A DNA stretch of 64,000 nt, taken from the NCBI GenBank assembly GCA_965657505.1, contig CBFHON010000001.1, forward strand, positions 1 to 64,000, written 5' to 3'. Made by a program: the position numbers and the translations under genes. Positions 19,117-27,977 of the stretch are shown here, one piece after another. Source of the DNA: TMED109 sp002171375 (GTDB lineage: Bacteria > Pseudomonadota > Alphaproteobacteria > TMED109). How positions within the stretch are numbered: the first letter of the stretch is position 1; each line of letters opens with the position of its first letter. The notes beneath the pieces are model-generated. The model searched no databases, was not told where the DNA came from, and saw nothing but the letters and a program-made list of their open reading frames with translations.

Positions 19117-19986
19117 ATGAAAATTCTATCTTATCGAAATAGCATAAATAATAATAGAAGATGGGCATTATTTGCTGCCTATGGTTGCTTAATATTATTT
19201 GTTATTTTCTTTTTGTTCCCACCTTATTATATGCTGATTACCTCATTAAAAACTAATAAAGAGATAGCAGAATTATCTTCTAATCCTTGGTTAATAAAAC
19301 AAGGTTTAACTTTTGAACATTATAAATATTTATTTACAGAAACTCCTTTTCTAACCTTTTTTAAAAATACTATAATTGTAACAATATCTGTAGTGATTAT
19401 AACTATGGTAATAAGTGTTTTGGCTGCTTATTCTCTATCTAGGTTGAGGTTTTGGGGTTCTGGAGTACTGGCTACTGGGATATTTTTAACTTATTTAGTT
19501 CCAGACACTCTATTATTTATTCCTCTCTTTAAAATAGTTGGATGGTTGGGTCTTCTTAATAGTTATTGGGTGCTTGTTTTAGTATACCCAACATTAAGTG
19601 TACCATTTTGTACTTGGTTAATGATTGGATATTTTTCATCAATTCCTAAAGAAATTGATGAAGCAGCTTTGATAGATGGAGCTAATCATATGCAAATGCT
19701 ACTTAAGGTTTTTATACCGGTAGCTATGCCAGGTTTGATAGCTGCAACTATATTTGCATTTACAGTTTCGTGGGCAGGATTTTTATATCCATTAGCATTT
19801 ATATATAGCGAATCTGAAATGGTTCTTACTGTTGGTACTGTTACAACATTAATCAAAGGGGACGTTTTTCATTGGGGAGGATTAATGGCAGGAGCATTAT
19901 TAGCAGCAGCTCCACCAGTAATTGTATATGCATTTTTAATGGATTATTATATTGCGGGTTTAACTTCTGGAGCTACAAAAGGATAA
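19117..19986 (+). CDS. sugar ABC transporter permease, MalG/UgpE type
   Basis: Second membrane subunit, with six predicted helices and the EAA motif EIDEAALIDGANHMQML...FIPVAMPG near residue 180. The N-terminal pattern LFPPYYMLITSLKTNKEI is typical of MalG relatives. The 289-aa length is normal. It starts directly after the first permease stop and is followed after 5 nt by the ATPase start, so the transporter genes form one operon. Confidence 0.9.
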   Translation: MKILSYRNSINNNRRWALFAAYGCLILFVIFFLFPPYYMLITSLKTNKEIAELSSNPWLIKQGLTFEHYKYLFTETPFLTFFKNTIIVTISVVIITMVISVLAAYSLSRLRFWGSGVLATGIFLTYLVPDTLLFIPLFKIVGWLGLLNSYWVLVLVYPTLSVPFCTWLMIGYFSSIPKEIDEAALIDGANHMQMLLKVFIPVAMPGLIAATIFAFTVSWAGFLYPLAFIYSESEMVLTVGTVTTLIKGDVFHWGGLMAGALLAAAPPVIVYAFLMDYYIAGLTSGATKG

Positions 19987-19991
19987 AAAAT

Positions 19992-21080
19992 ATGGCAGAC
20001 GTAGATATAAAAGGTTTACATAAAGTTTTTGATAGAACTGAAGCAGTAAGAGGTATAGATCTCAGTATAAAAGATAATGAATTTGTTATTTTAGTGGGGC
20101 CTTCAGGATGTGGAAAGAGTACGGTATTAAGAATGATAGCAGGTTTAGAGGAAGTAACTAAAGGTAAAATTTATATTGGTGAAAATTTAGTAAATGATGT
20201 TCCTCCAAAAGATAGAGATATTGCAATGGTTTTTCAAAGTTATGCTTTATACCCTCATATGACGGTTTTTGAAAATATGTCTTTTGGATTGAGATTAAGA
20301 AAATTTTCAAAGGAAGATATTAAAAAACGTGTAGAAGAAGCTGGAAAAGTTTTGGGTATATCTGAATTATTAGAAAGAAGACCAAGACAGCTATCTGGAG
20401 GACAAAGGCAAAGGGTTGCAATGGGTAGAGCTATAGTCAGGAATCCTAAAGTATTTTTATTTGATGAGCCGTTAAGTAATTTAGATGCTAAAATGCGTGG
20501 ACAGATGAGAATAGAAATTAAAAGAGTCCACCAGCATCTTAAAACTACTACTATATATGTGACTCATGATCAAGTTGAAGCAATGACACTCGCTGATAGA
20601 GTTGTAGTTATGAAAGACGGTAAAATTGAGCAAATAGGAACTCCTGATGATATTTATAATTTTCCTAAAACTGGTTTTGTAGCAGGGTTTATTGGTTCTC
20701 CAGCTATGAATTTTATTCCTAGTAAAATAGTTAAAAAGGGAAAAGATTTTTCAGTTTTTGTAAATGAACAGATCTCATTTTCTATAGATAAAGATAGACA
20801 AAAAAATATACAAAATCTTGATGGCAAAGATGTGTTATTAGGAATTAGGCCAGAACATATAAATGAAAAAATATCAGAGAATGCGATTGAACATAAAGTT
20901 ACAATAGATTTAGTAGAGCCTCTTGGAATGGAGACCATGGTTTACTTTACTGTAAATGGGGTACAATTATGTGGAAGAGTATCACCGGAAAACAATCTGA
21001 CAAGTGATAATACAATTTCTCTTAATTTTAATAAAAAGAAGTTTCATATAATTGATCCTGAAACAGATAAGGTTTTATAA
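19992..21080 (+). CDS. sugar ABC transporter ATP-binding protein (MalK/UgpC type)
   Basis: The cytoplasmic ATPase of the CUT1 transporter. The ATG at 19992 gives the family-typical start MADVDIKGLHKVFD; a longer in-frame opening would run back into the permease gene and is not credible. Walker A GPSGCGKST, Q-loop VFQSYALYPHM, signature LSGGQRQR, Walker B VFLFDEPLSNLDAKMR and H-loop YVTHDQVEA are all present. A C-terminal TOBE/OB-fold region (GIRPEHI...VEPLGMETMVYF) marks it as MalK-like. The 362-aa length is normal. Such ATPases can serve several CUT1 transporters. Confidence 0.93.
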   Translation: MADVDIKGLHKVFDRTEAVRGIDLSIKDNEFVILVGPSGCGKSTVLRMIAGLEEVTKGKIYIGENLVNDVPPKDRDIAMVFQSYALYPHMTVFENMSFGLRLRKFSKEDIKKRVEEAGKVLGISELLERRPRQLSGGQRQRVAMGRAIVRNPKVFLFDEPLSNLDAKMRGQMRIEIKRVHQHLKTTTIYVTHDQVEAMTLADRVVVMKDGKIEQIGTPDDIYNFPKTGFVAGFIGSPAMNFIPSKIVKKGKDFSVFVNEQISFSIDKDRQKNIQNLDGKDVLLGIRPEHINEKISENAIEHKVTIDLVEPLGMETMVYFTVNGVQLCGRVSPENNLTSDNTISLNFNKKKFHIIDPETDKVL

Positions 21081-21097
21081 ACGGAGTATAATATAAA

Positions 21098-22081
21098 ATG
21101 AAAAGCAATGTAATTCAGATTGACCAGGTTGGTGGTCCAGAAGAGATGAAGTATAGAAATATATCAATATCTGAACCGGGCATAGGGCAAGTTATTATAA
21201 AACATGAAAATATTGGATTAAATTATATAGATATAATGCAAAGAAGTGGAAAGCATCCAATATCTTTTAAAGAATTTCCAGCAACTTTAGGTATGGAAGG
21301 AGCTGGAACTATTGAAGCCATAGGTGAGGGTGTGAATGGCTTCAAATTAGGAGATAAAGTTTCACATTGTATGAATATAGGGGCATATGCCGAAAGAATG
21401 TTAATAGATGCTAATAAATTAATTTTATTAAATCAAAATACATCTTTAGAAATAGCAGCTGCAGCTACCCTTCAAGGGCTTACAGCGCAATATTTATTAC
21501 ATGAATCATGGAGTTTAAGATCTGGACAAATAGTATTAGTTCACGCTGCAGCAGGAGGTGTAGGTTTAATATTAAGTCAATGGGCAAAGCATATTGGTGC
21601 AACAGTAATAGGTACAGTTGGTTCTGATGAAAAAGCAGAATATGCAAAAAGAAATGGATGCGATTATACCATATTATATTCTCAGGAAAATTTTGCAGAT
21701 AAGGTAAAGGAAATAACTGACGGACTAGGAGTTCACGTAATCTATGATGCTATTGGTAAAGATACTTTTAGTAAGGGGCTGACTTGTCTAAGGGAAAGAG
21801 GTCGAATAGTTTGCTATGGTTTTGCATCAGGTCCTATAGAACCTATTGATATTACTCAAATAAGATCTTTTTCTGGCTCAATAGCAACTGGAGCATTACT
21901 AACTTATACAAAAAATGCTATTGAAAGACAAAAAAATGCAGACCATTTATTCACATTAATTAATAGTGGAGTTTTAAAAATTAATATTAATCAGAAATAT
22001 TCTCTAGATGAAGCTGGTCTTGCACATAAGGATCTTGCAGAAAGAAAAACTATTGGTTCTTCTATATTGACTCCAAACTAA
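21098..22081 (+). CDS. NADPH:quinone oxidoreductase (zeta-crystallin-like MDR)
   Basis: Zinc-free medium-chain dehydrogenase/reductase of the QorA class. The GroES-like domain holds NIGLNYIDIMQRSG and LGMEGAGTIEAIGEGV; the nucleotide fold has HAAAGGVGLILSQWAK and VIGTVGSDEKA, where the lack of an acidic residue after the second strand suggests NADPH. The 327-aa length matches QorA. It reduces quinones or other conjugated carbonyls. It lies 17 nt after the transporter ATPase gene with its own ribosome-binding site (ACGGAG), probably as the last gene of the operon, though a metabolic link to sugar uptake is not evident. Confidence 0.88.
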   Translation: MKSNVIQIDQVGGPEEMKYRNISISEPGIGQVIIKHENIGLNYIDIMQRSGKHPISFKEFPATLGMEGAGTIEAIGEGVNGFKLGDKVSHCMNIGAYAERMLIDANKLILLNQNTSLEIAAAATLQGLTAQYLLHESWSLRSGQIVLVHAAAGGVGLILSQWAKHIGATVIGTVGSDEKAEYAKRNGCDYTILYSQENFADKVKEITDGLGVHVIYDAIGKDTFSKGLTCLRERGRIVCYGFASGPIEPIDITQIRSFSGSIATGALLTYTKNAIERQKNADHLFTLINSGVLKININQKYSLDEAGLAHKDLAERKTIGSSILTPN

Positions 22082-22091
22082 TTTAAATAAC

Positions 22092-22532
22092 TTAATTAGA
22101 TGGATAGTTATGGGAAGCATACCTTAAAACTAATATACTTGCTGCTAATAAAAGTATTCCACCGCATACGATAATTATATTTATATATTCAATACTATGC
22201 CATTCAAATACTAGCTCAAGTAGTAAACGTGTTAAAGCAGTTATAGCTACATATATAAGAAATCTAACCGGCATATGATTTGTTTGAAAATATATTCCAA
22301 CAACAGCTCCTAATTCTAAATATATAAAAAGTAATAATATATCTTCAATAGATGCAGCCCCTTTATCCATCATGGATAAAAATTCAACTGATGCAGACCA
22401 TACAATTGCAGCTCCTATTAAAAATAAGGCAAGATAGTGAAAAGTTTTGACTAAAAGTGTTCCAAAATTTCCAGCTAACAATTCTATTAAATTAAGTATT
22501 GGTTGCAAAATATTTGTATTTTTATTTTCCAT
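22092..22532 (-). CDS. psiE: PsiE family membrane protein
   Basis: This 146-residue membrane protein has four predicted helices and the PsiE family core LLLFIYLELGAVVGIYF followed by MPVRFLIYVAITALTRLLLE. In E. coli psiE is induced by phosphate starvation and cAMP-CRP, and its molecular function is unknown. It is convergent with the quinone reductase gene (10-nt gap) and is followed on the minus strand by no close gene. Given the phosphatase genes 18 kb away, phosphate-responsive expression is plausible but not seen in the sequence. Confidence 0.85.
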   Translation of the reverse strand: MENKNTNILQPILNLIELLAGNFGTLLVKTFHYLALFLIGAAIVWSASVEFLSMMDKGAASIEDILLLFIYLELGAVVGIYFQTNHMPVRFLIYVAITALTRLLLELVFEWHSIEYINIIIVCGGILLLAASILVLRYASHNYPSN

Positions 22533-22576
22533 AATTTTTCCGTAGATTATTTTTACTATAGTATGTACTAAAAAAT

Positions 22577-24388
22577 TTATTTAGCACTCTTTTTTCTTTC
22601 TTTAGAGTCTAAATATCTTTTTCTTAGTCTAAGATTCAAGGGTGTTACTTCAAGAAGTTCATCTTCGTTGATATAAGCCATCATTTCTTCTAATGACATT
22701 ATCTTAGGTGGAACAAGAACCACTGCTTCATCGGAGCCAGAAGCTCTCATATTAGTTAATTGCTTTCCTTTAAGTACATTAATTTCTAGATCATTATCTC
22801 TTGAATGTTCTCCTACAATCATTCCCTTATATACAACAGTATTATGTCCAATAAACATAGGGCCTCTATCTTGAAGTTTCCATATAGCAAATGCTACTGC
22901 TTTTCCTGTATCGGTGGATATTAGTGCACCATTTCTTCTGGTTGGAACATCTCCTTTATAGGAATCATATGAATGAAACAGCCTATTAATAACACCAGTT
23001 CCTCTAGTATCAGTTAAAAACTTACTTTGGTATCCTATTAACCCTCTAGATGGAGCATAAAAAATAAGCCGCGTTTTACCGGCTCCAGATGATCTCATAT
23101 CTTGCATTTCTGATTTTCTTTTGTTCATAGAATCTACAACAGAACTTACATATTCCTCATCTACGTCTATAATTACTTCTTCTATAGGCTCAATAATTTT
23201 ATTATTCTCATCTTTTTTTAATAAAACTTTTGGTCTAGAAACGGTAAGTTCAAAACCCTCTCTTCTCATTGTTTCAATTAACACTCCTAATTGTAATTCT
23301 CCTCTTCCGCCAATTTCAAAAGAGTCTTTATTTGAACTTTCAGAAAAAGTAATAGCAACATTTGTTTCTGCTTCTGCCAATAACCTTTCACGAATTAGTG
23401 TGGATGTAACTTTTTTACCCTCTGTGCCTGCAAAAGGAGAGTCATTTACGGTGATAGTTACGGCCATAGTAGGAGGATCAATAGGAGTTGATTTCATTGC
23501 AGTTTCTAATGATAAGTCACAAATTGTGTCAGCAACTGAAGTTTTAGCTAGTCCTGCTACACATATTATATCTCCTGGATATACTTCATTTACTGGAATT
23601 CTATTCAAACCTTCAAATTTTAGTAATTTAGTTAATCTTCCATTTTCAATCTTTTCACCATTCAAATTTATAGATTTGACAGTATCATTAACTTTTGCAG
23701 AACCTTGTTCTACTCTTCCTACAAGACATCTTCCTAAGTATGGATCAGAGTCTAGTAGAGTTACTAGCATAGCAAATGGTAAGTCCTGATTTACTTTTGG
23801 TGCTTTAACATGTTTTATAATTAAATCTAAAAGTGGATGTAAATTTTCATGTGGTTCGTCTAATTCATTTACACACCATCCTGCTCTACCTGATGCATAT
23901 AGAGTTGGAAAATCTAATTGTTCTTCATTTGCATCTAAGGAAATAAATAAATCAAATATTTCTTCTAAAACTTCGTCAGGTCTTCCATCAGGTCTGTCAG
24001 CTTTATTTATTATTACAATAGGTTTTAGCCCCTGGGCTAATGCTTTCCCAAGAACAAATTTAGTTTGTGGCATAGGACCTTCTGCAGCGTCAATTAGAAG
24101 TATAACTCCATCTGTCATACCTAAAACTCTTTCTACTTCTCCTCCAAAATCTGCATGTCCAGGTGTGTCAATTATATTAATAGTAATATTATCCCAGGAA
24201 ATTGAAGTTGGCTTTGCTAGTATGGTAATACCTCTTTCTTTTTCTAAGTCCCCAGAGTCCATTAATCTTTCACTTACACTTTCATTTTCTCTAAACATTC
24301 CACTTTGTTTCATGATAGAGTCAATTAATGTAGTTTTTCCATGATCAACGTGTGCAATAATTGCAATATTACGTAATTCTTCAGACAT
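22577..24388 (-). CDS. typA: ribosome-associated GTPase BipA/TypA
   Basis: Translational GTPase of the EF-G-like family that binds 70S ribosomes and supports 50S assembly at low temperature and under stress. The G domain has AHVDHGKTTLIDSI (G1), RGITI (G2), DTPGHADFGGEVER (G3) and NKADRPDGRPDEV (G4). Domain II, then the BipA-specific C-terminal region (YKGMIVGEHSRDNDLEINVLKGK) follow. The ATG at 24388 gives the canonical MSEELRNIAIIAHVDHGK start of 603 aa. An in-frame ATG 78 nt upstream would add an unrelated extension and is not chosen. Confidence 0.95.
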   Translation of the reverse strand: MSEELRNIAIIAHVDHGKTTLIDSIMKQSGMFRENESVSERLMDSGDLEKERGITILAKPTSISWDNITINIIDTPGHADFGGEVERVLGMTDGVILLIDAAEGPMPQTKFVLGKALAQGLKPIVIINKADRPDGRPDEVLEEIFDLFISLDANEEQLDFPTLYASGRAGWCVNELDEPHENLHPLLDLIIKHVKAPKVNQDLPFAMLVTLLDSDPYLGRCLVGRVEQGSAKVNDTVKSINLNGEKIENGRLTKLLKFEGLNRIPVNEVYPGDIICVAGLAKTSVADTICDLSLETAMKSTPIDPPTMAVTITVNDSPFAGTEGKKVTSTLIRERLLAEAETNVAITFSESSNKDSFEIGGRGELQLGVLIETMRREGFELTVSRPKVLLKKDENNKIIEPIEEVIIDVDEEYVSSVVDSMNKRKSEMQDMRSSGAGKTRLIFYAPSRGLIGYQSKFLTDTRGTGVINRLFHSYDSYKGDVPTRRNGALISTDTGKAVAFAIWKLQDRGPMFIGHNTVVYKGMIVGEHSRDNDLEINVLKGKQLTNMRASGSDEAVVLVPPKIMSLEEMMAYINEDELLEVTPLNLRLRKRYLDSKERKKSAK

Positions 24389-24554
24389 ATTATTCTTTCT
24401 AATGAGATTAAATATTATATGAACTGGCTTCTTTATAAAAAGTAAACTAGATTCACAAGGCAACATGTCACAAAATATATTCTAGTCAAGTAATAGTAGA
24501 TATTTAATAAAAATAATTTAGACTATTAATATAAAATATATTTTGGTTTGATTT

Positions 24555-25154
24555 ATGAGATATTTAATTAATTTTATTTTAAATATACCTTTAATTACAT
24601 TAATACTTCTTAATGAAGCTAATGCTCACTCAATAACATCTAATAGTTCTGGATTTGGAAGCGGTTTTAGTCATCCTATATTAGGTCTAGACCATTTTTT
24701 AGTTATGTTAGGAATTGGTATTTGGGGTGCCCAGATGGGTGGAAGACGTATGTGGTCACTTCCAGTATCTTTTCCTCTTGTAATGTGTATAGGGGCTATA
24801 ATATCTATATCAAATATACTTATATTTATTTATGTTGAGCATATAATAGCTCTATCTGTAATAATTTTAGGTTTATTTATATTTCTTAAATGGTTTCCAA
24901 ATGAAATTATTGCCTTATTAATAATATCTTTTTTTGCAATATTTCATGGCTATGCTCATGGAAATGAAATACCTAAAGCAATAGATCCTCTAAGCTTTAT
25001 AGTTGGTTTTGTAATATCTACAGGGTTAATTCATTTAGTAGGTATATTATTGGGCTATATTCTGAATAATTTTTATGATGGTAAAATTTCTAGATTATTA
25101 GGTATATTTATTTTTATTTCAGGAGTTTTTCTTATTTTAAGAAATTATTTTTGA
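24555..25154 (+). CDS. HupE/UreJ family membrane protein
   Basis: Putative metal permease of the HupE/UreJ family. A signal-like first segment ends near NEANAH, so the mature N-terminus would begin with a histidine, as in characterised HupE proteins. The family motif HPILGLDHFLVMLGIGIWGAQMGG (begins HPILGLDH near residue 40) carries the conserved His/Asp/His, and a second histidine cluster FHGYAHGNEIPKA is present. Six to seven helices are predicted over 199 aa. HupE and UreJ transport Ni (or Co) for hydrogenase or urease, but neither enzyme is in the window, so the metal and client are open. The stop overlaps the next start (ATGA). Confidence 0.86.
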   Translation: MRYLINFILNIPLITLILLNEANAHSITSNSSGFGSGFSHPILGLDHFLVMLGIGIWGAQMGGRRMWSLPVSFPLVMCIGAIISISNILIFIYVEHIIALSVIILGLFIFLKWFPNEIIALLIISFFAIFHGYAHGNEIPKAIDPLSFIVGFVISTGLIHLVGILLGYILNNFYDGKISRLLGIFIFISGVFLILRNYF

Positions 25155-25804
25155 TGCTAAATAAAAATATTAACTTAATAATTTTAAGTATATTAGTATT
25201 TTTAGTTTCACTATCTACTTTTAAAGTATTATTTACTCCTATAAAAGATTATGGATTATTTTTATCAGGCTTATATAACATCCTGAGCAATTATATATTT
25301 TTAATAAGCATATTAGGCGTTTCATTATTATTAATTCAAAGTAAGAATAAATTATTATTTTTTATATTAACTATATTTTTATTTATATTTATTTTGTGTC
25401 AAATATTCTTCAATATGATTTTAGATTTTATTTTTTACTACAATATCGATTTTATTTTTGGATTTGATAAATTTCCATTAATAATTTTATATATATTAAA
25501 TATATTTATCGGTATTTTATTGTGGTTTAGTCCTCATAAAATTATTTTAAAATATTTGATTGTAATACTATTTTCTTTTATTAGTTCTTTGCATATAGGC
25601 TTAAAAGATATTGAAGCATTTTCTATAAAAAGTTTTATAAATTATCCCGGAGGAAACATAATAATTATTATTATGCTTACAGGTTTATTTATATATATAT
25701 TTGAATTTATAAGTAGAAAATATATTTTTATTGGCTCTAAAATATTTGGAAGTTGGCTAGTAGTAATAGGAATAATATCCTGTTTAACGTCAATTATTTA
25801 TTAA
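25151..25804 (+). CDS. hypothetical polytopic membrane protein coupled to HupE
   Basis: This 217-residue protein has about seven hydrophobic helices and almost no soluble domain. Its start overlaps the HupE stop by 4 nt, so it is translationally coupled to it. I do not recognise the family. The general layout, a conserved-looking LHIGLKDIEAF segment where HupE has FHGYAHGNEI, and a final helix ending in a similar GSWLVVIGI pattern raise the possibility of a very diverged HupE paralogue forming a two-component membrane complex; this is inference only. Its 3' end overlaps yidD by 4 nt in convergent orientation. Confidence 0.7.
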   Translation: MMLNKNINLIILSILVFLVSLSTFKVLFTPIKDYGLFLSGLYNILSNYIFLISILGVSLLLIQSKNKLLFFILTIFLFIFILCQIFFNMILDFIFYYNIDFIFGFDKFPLIILYILNIFIGILLWFSPHKIILKYLIVILFSFISSLHIGLKDIEAFSIKSFINYPGGNIIIIIMLTGLFIYIFEFISRKYIFIGSKIFGSWLVVIGIISCLTSIIY

Positions 25805-26016
25805 TCAGGAACTGGATCATCTCCTGATTTTCCCCAAGGATGACAGCGCAATATGCGTCGAAATGAAATGTAAATTGCTTTAAGTAAATTATGTTTCTTT
25901 ATTGATTCTATTGCGTAGTTTGAACAGGTAGGATTAAATCTACATTGAGATCCCAACATTGGAGATACAATATATTGATATAATTTTATAATACCTATAA
26001 ATATGTTCTTTATCAT
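25801..26016 (-). CDS. yidD: membrane protein insertion efficiency factor YidD
   Basis: This 71-residue protein has the YidD core: KLYQYIVSPMLGSQCRFNPTCSNYA followed by IESIKKH and the C-terminal RILRCHPWGKSG. The three conserved cysteines are visible. YidD lies at the inner face of the membrane and helps the YidC insertase. It is usually found between rnpA and yidC, but here it follows thrS on the minus strand, 9 nt downstream, so it is separated from the usual rpmH-rnpA-yidC cluster, as is common in alphaproteobacteria. Confidence 0.93.
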   Translation of the reverse strand: MIKNIFIGIIKLYQYIVSPMLGSQCRFNPTCSNYAIESIKKHNLLKAIYISFRRILRCHPWGKSGDDPVPD

Positions 26017-26025
26017 ATTAAGATA

Positions 26026-27954
26026 TTACGGCGACTTAGATTGAATTTTTAAATCATTGACTACAGTTTCTAGATTACTAGTCTCTGTATTATTAGATCC
26101 CAACCTTCTAATTGATAGTTCTCTTTTTTCAGCTTCTTGTTTACCAATAATAACTAATATAGGTATTTTAGCCGTACTATGCTCTCTGATTTTATAACCT
26201 ATTTTTTCGTTTCTAATATCAATTTCTACTCTCAAGTCATTTTCTTTAAATAATTTTAAAACTTCTTTAGCATATAAGTCCGCATCAGAAGTAATTGTAG
26301 CAATAACAATTTGAGTAGGAGAGAGCCATAATGGTAAACGACCAGAATAATTTTCTATCAGAATACCTATAAAGCGTTCAATTGAACCAAACAATGCTCT
26401 ATGAAGCATAACCGGAGCATATTTCTGTCCATCTTCAGCTATATAATTAGCTGATAGTCTGCTAGGTAAATTTAGGTCCACTTGAAGAGTTCCACACTGC
26501 CAATCCCTGCCGATTGCATCTCTCAGAACAAATTCTATTTTTGGGCCATAAAAAGCTCCTTCACCAGGATTATGTGTATAAGATAAACCGGTTGCTTCAA
26601 TTGCTATTTTTAGTGCTTCTTCTGATTTATCCCATATTTCATCACTTCCTACTCTTTTTTCAGGTCTGTCAGAATATTTAATATGAATATTTTCAAAACC
26701 AAAATCTTTATAAATGCTTATAATTAGGCTGCATACAGTTTTACACTCCTCTGTAATTTGGTCTTCTGTACAAAATATATGGGCATCATCTTGCGTAAAG
26801 CCTCTTACTCGCATTAACCCATGAAGAGCACCAGAAGGCTCATATCTATGGACTTTTCCAAATTCAGATAATTTTAATGGTAAATCTCTATAACTTTTAA
26901 TCCCTTGTTTATAAACTTGAACAGCTCCAGGACAATTCATAGGTTTAAGAGCATATAATCTATCTTCTCTTTCTTCAGTAGTAAACATGTTCTCCCCGAA
27001 TTTATCCCAGTGTCCTGATTTTTCCCATAGTGAGCGATCCATAATATCAGGAGTATTTATCTCTTCATAACCAGCTGCATCTTGCCTTTTCTTCATATAA
27101 TTAACTAATGTTTGAAAAAGTAGCCAACCCTTAGTATGCCAAAAAACGGAACCAGGAGATTCTTCTTGGAAATGAAATAAGTTCATTTCTCGTCCTAGCT
27201 TTCTATGATCACGTTTCTCAGCTTCTTCTAGCATGATAAGATAATTGTTAAGCTCTTCTTCATTTCTCCATGCCGTACCATATATTCTTGTAAGCATTGT
27301 ATTTGAAGAATCTCCTCTCCAATATGCTCCAGCTACTTTCATTAATTTAAATGCTTTACCAACATGTTTAGTAGAGGGTAAATGTGGACCCTTACATAAG
27401 TCAGTCCAGTCTCCTTGCTTATAAATTGTAATATTTTCATCTTTAGGTAAATCTGAAATTAATTCAGCTTTATATTCTTCTTTTTTATTTTTAAAAAAAG
27501 AGATAGCCTCATCTCTATTCCATACTTCTCTAACAAAAGAAGAATTCCTTTTAATAATTTCATGCATCTTCTTTTCAATTATTTCTAAATCATCGGGAAT
27601 AAATGCTTTTTCTCTAGCAAAATCATAATAGAATCCATTATCTATTGCTGGTCCTATTGTGACCTGAGTTTCAGGAAATAATTCTTGTACAGCTTCGGCC
27701 ATGACATGAGCGCAATCATGACGAATGAGTTCTAAAGCTTCATCATCATTACGTTTAATAATTTTTAATTTTGAATCATTATTTATTTCTAAAGATAAAT
27801 CAGATATTTCATTATTTATTTCTACAGCTATTGCTTCTTTAGCAAGAGACTTAGCAATACTCTCAGCTATTTTATAACCTGTAATTCCTTTATCATATTC
27901 TTTGGAATTACCATCAGGAAAAGTAATTGAAATTTTTGTATTATTATTAGTCAT
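26026..27954 (-). CDS. thrS: threonyl-tRNA synthetase
   Basis: Class II aminoacyl-tRNA synthetase. The TGS domain occupies about residues 1-65. The editing domain has the zinc-type HxxxH pattern (DCAHVMAEAV, with its later TDLCKGPH and SNTMLTRIYG). The catalytic core has motif 1 around MKKRQDAAGYEEINTPDIM, motif 2 MRVRGFTQDDAHIFC, and motif 3 MLHRALFGSIERFIGIL. An anticodon-binding domain ends the protein. The 642-aa length is normal. It is in the minus-strand series folE-maf-cysS-thrS-yidD. No T-box or leader operator was found in the 23-nt gap after cysS. Confidence 0.97.
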   Translation of the reverse strand: MTNNNTKISITFPDGNSKEYDKGITGYKIAESIAKSLAKEAIAVEINNEISDLSLEINNDSKLKIIKRNDDEALELIRHDCAHVMAEAVQELFPETQVTIGPAIDNGFYYDFAREKAFIPDDLEIIEKKMHEIIKRNSSFVREVWNRDEAISFFKNKKEEYKAELISDLPKDENITIYKQGDWTDLCKGPHLPSTKHVGKAFKLMKVAGAYWRGDSSNTMLTRIYGTAWRNEEELNNYLIMLEEAEKRDHRKLGREMNLFHFQEESPGSVFWHTKGWLLFQTLVNYMKKRQDAAGYEEINTPDIMDRSLWEKSGHWDKFGENMFTTEEREDRLYALKPMNCPGAVQVYKQGIKSYRDLPLKLSEFGKVHRYEPSGALHGLMRVRGFTQDDAHIFCTEDQITEECKTVCSLIISIYKDFGFENIHIKYSDRPEKRVGSDEIWDKSEEALKIAIEATGLSYTHNPGEGAFYGPKIEFVLRDAIGRDWQCGTLQVDLNLPSRLSANYIAEDGQKYAPVMLHRALFGSIERFIGILIENYSGRLPLWLSPTQIVIATITSDADLYAKEVLKLFKENDLRVEIDIRNEKIGYKIREHSTAKIPILVIIGKQEAEKRELSIRRLGSNNTETSNLETVVNDLKIQSKSP

Positions 27955-27977
27955 TATATTATCATTTATACTTTATT

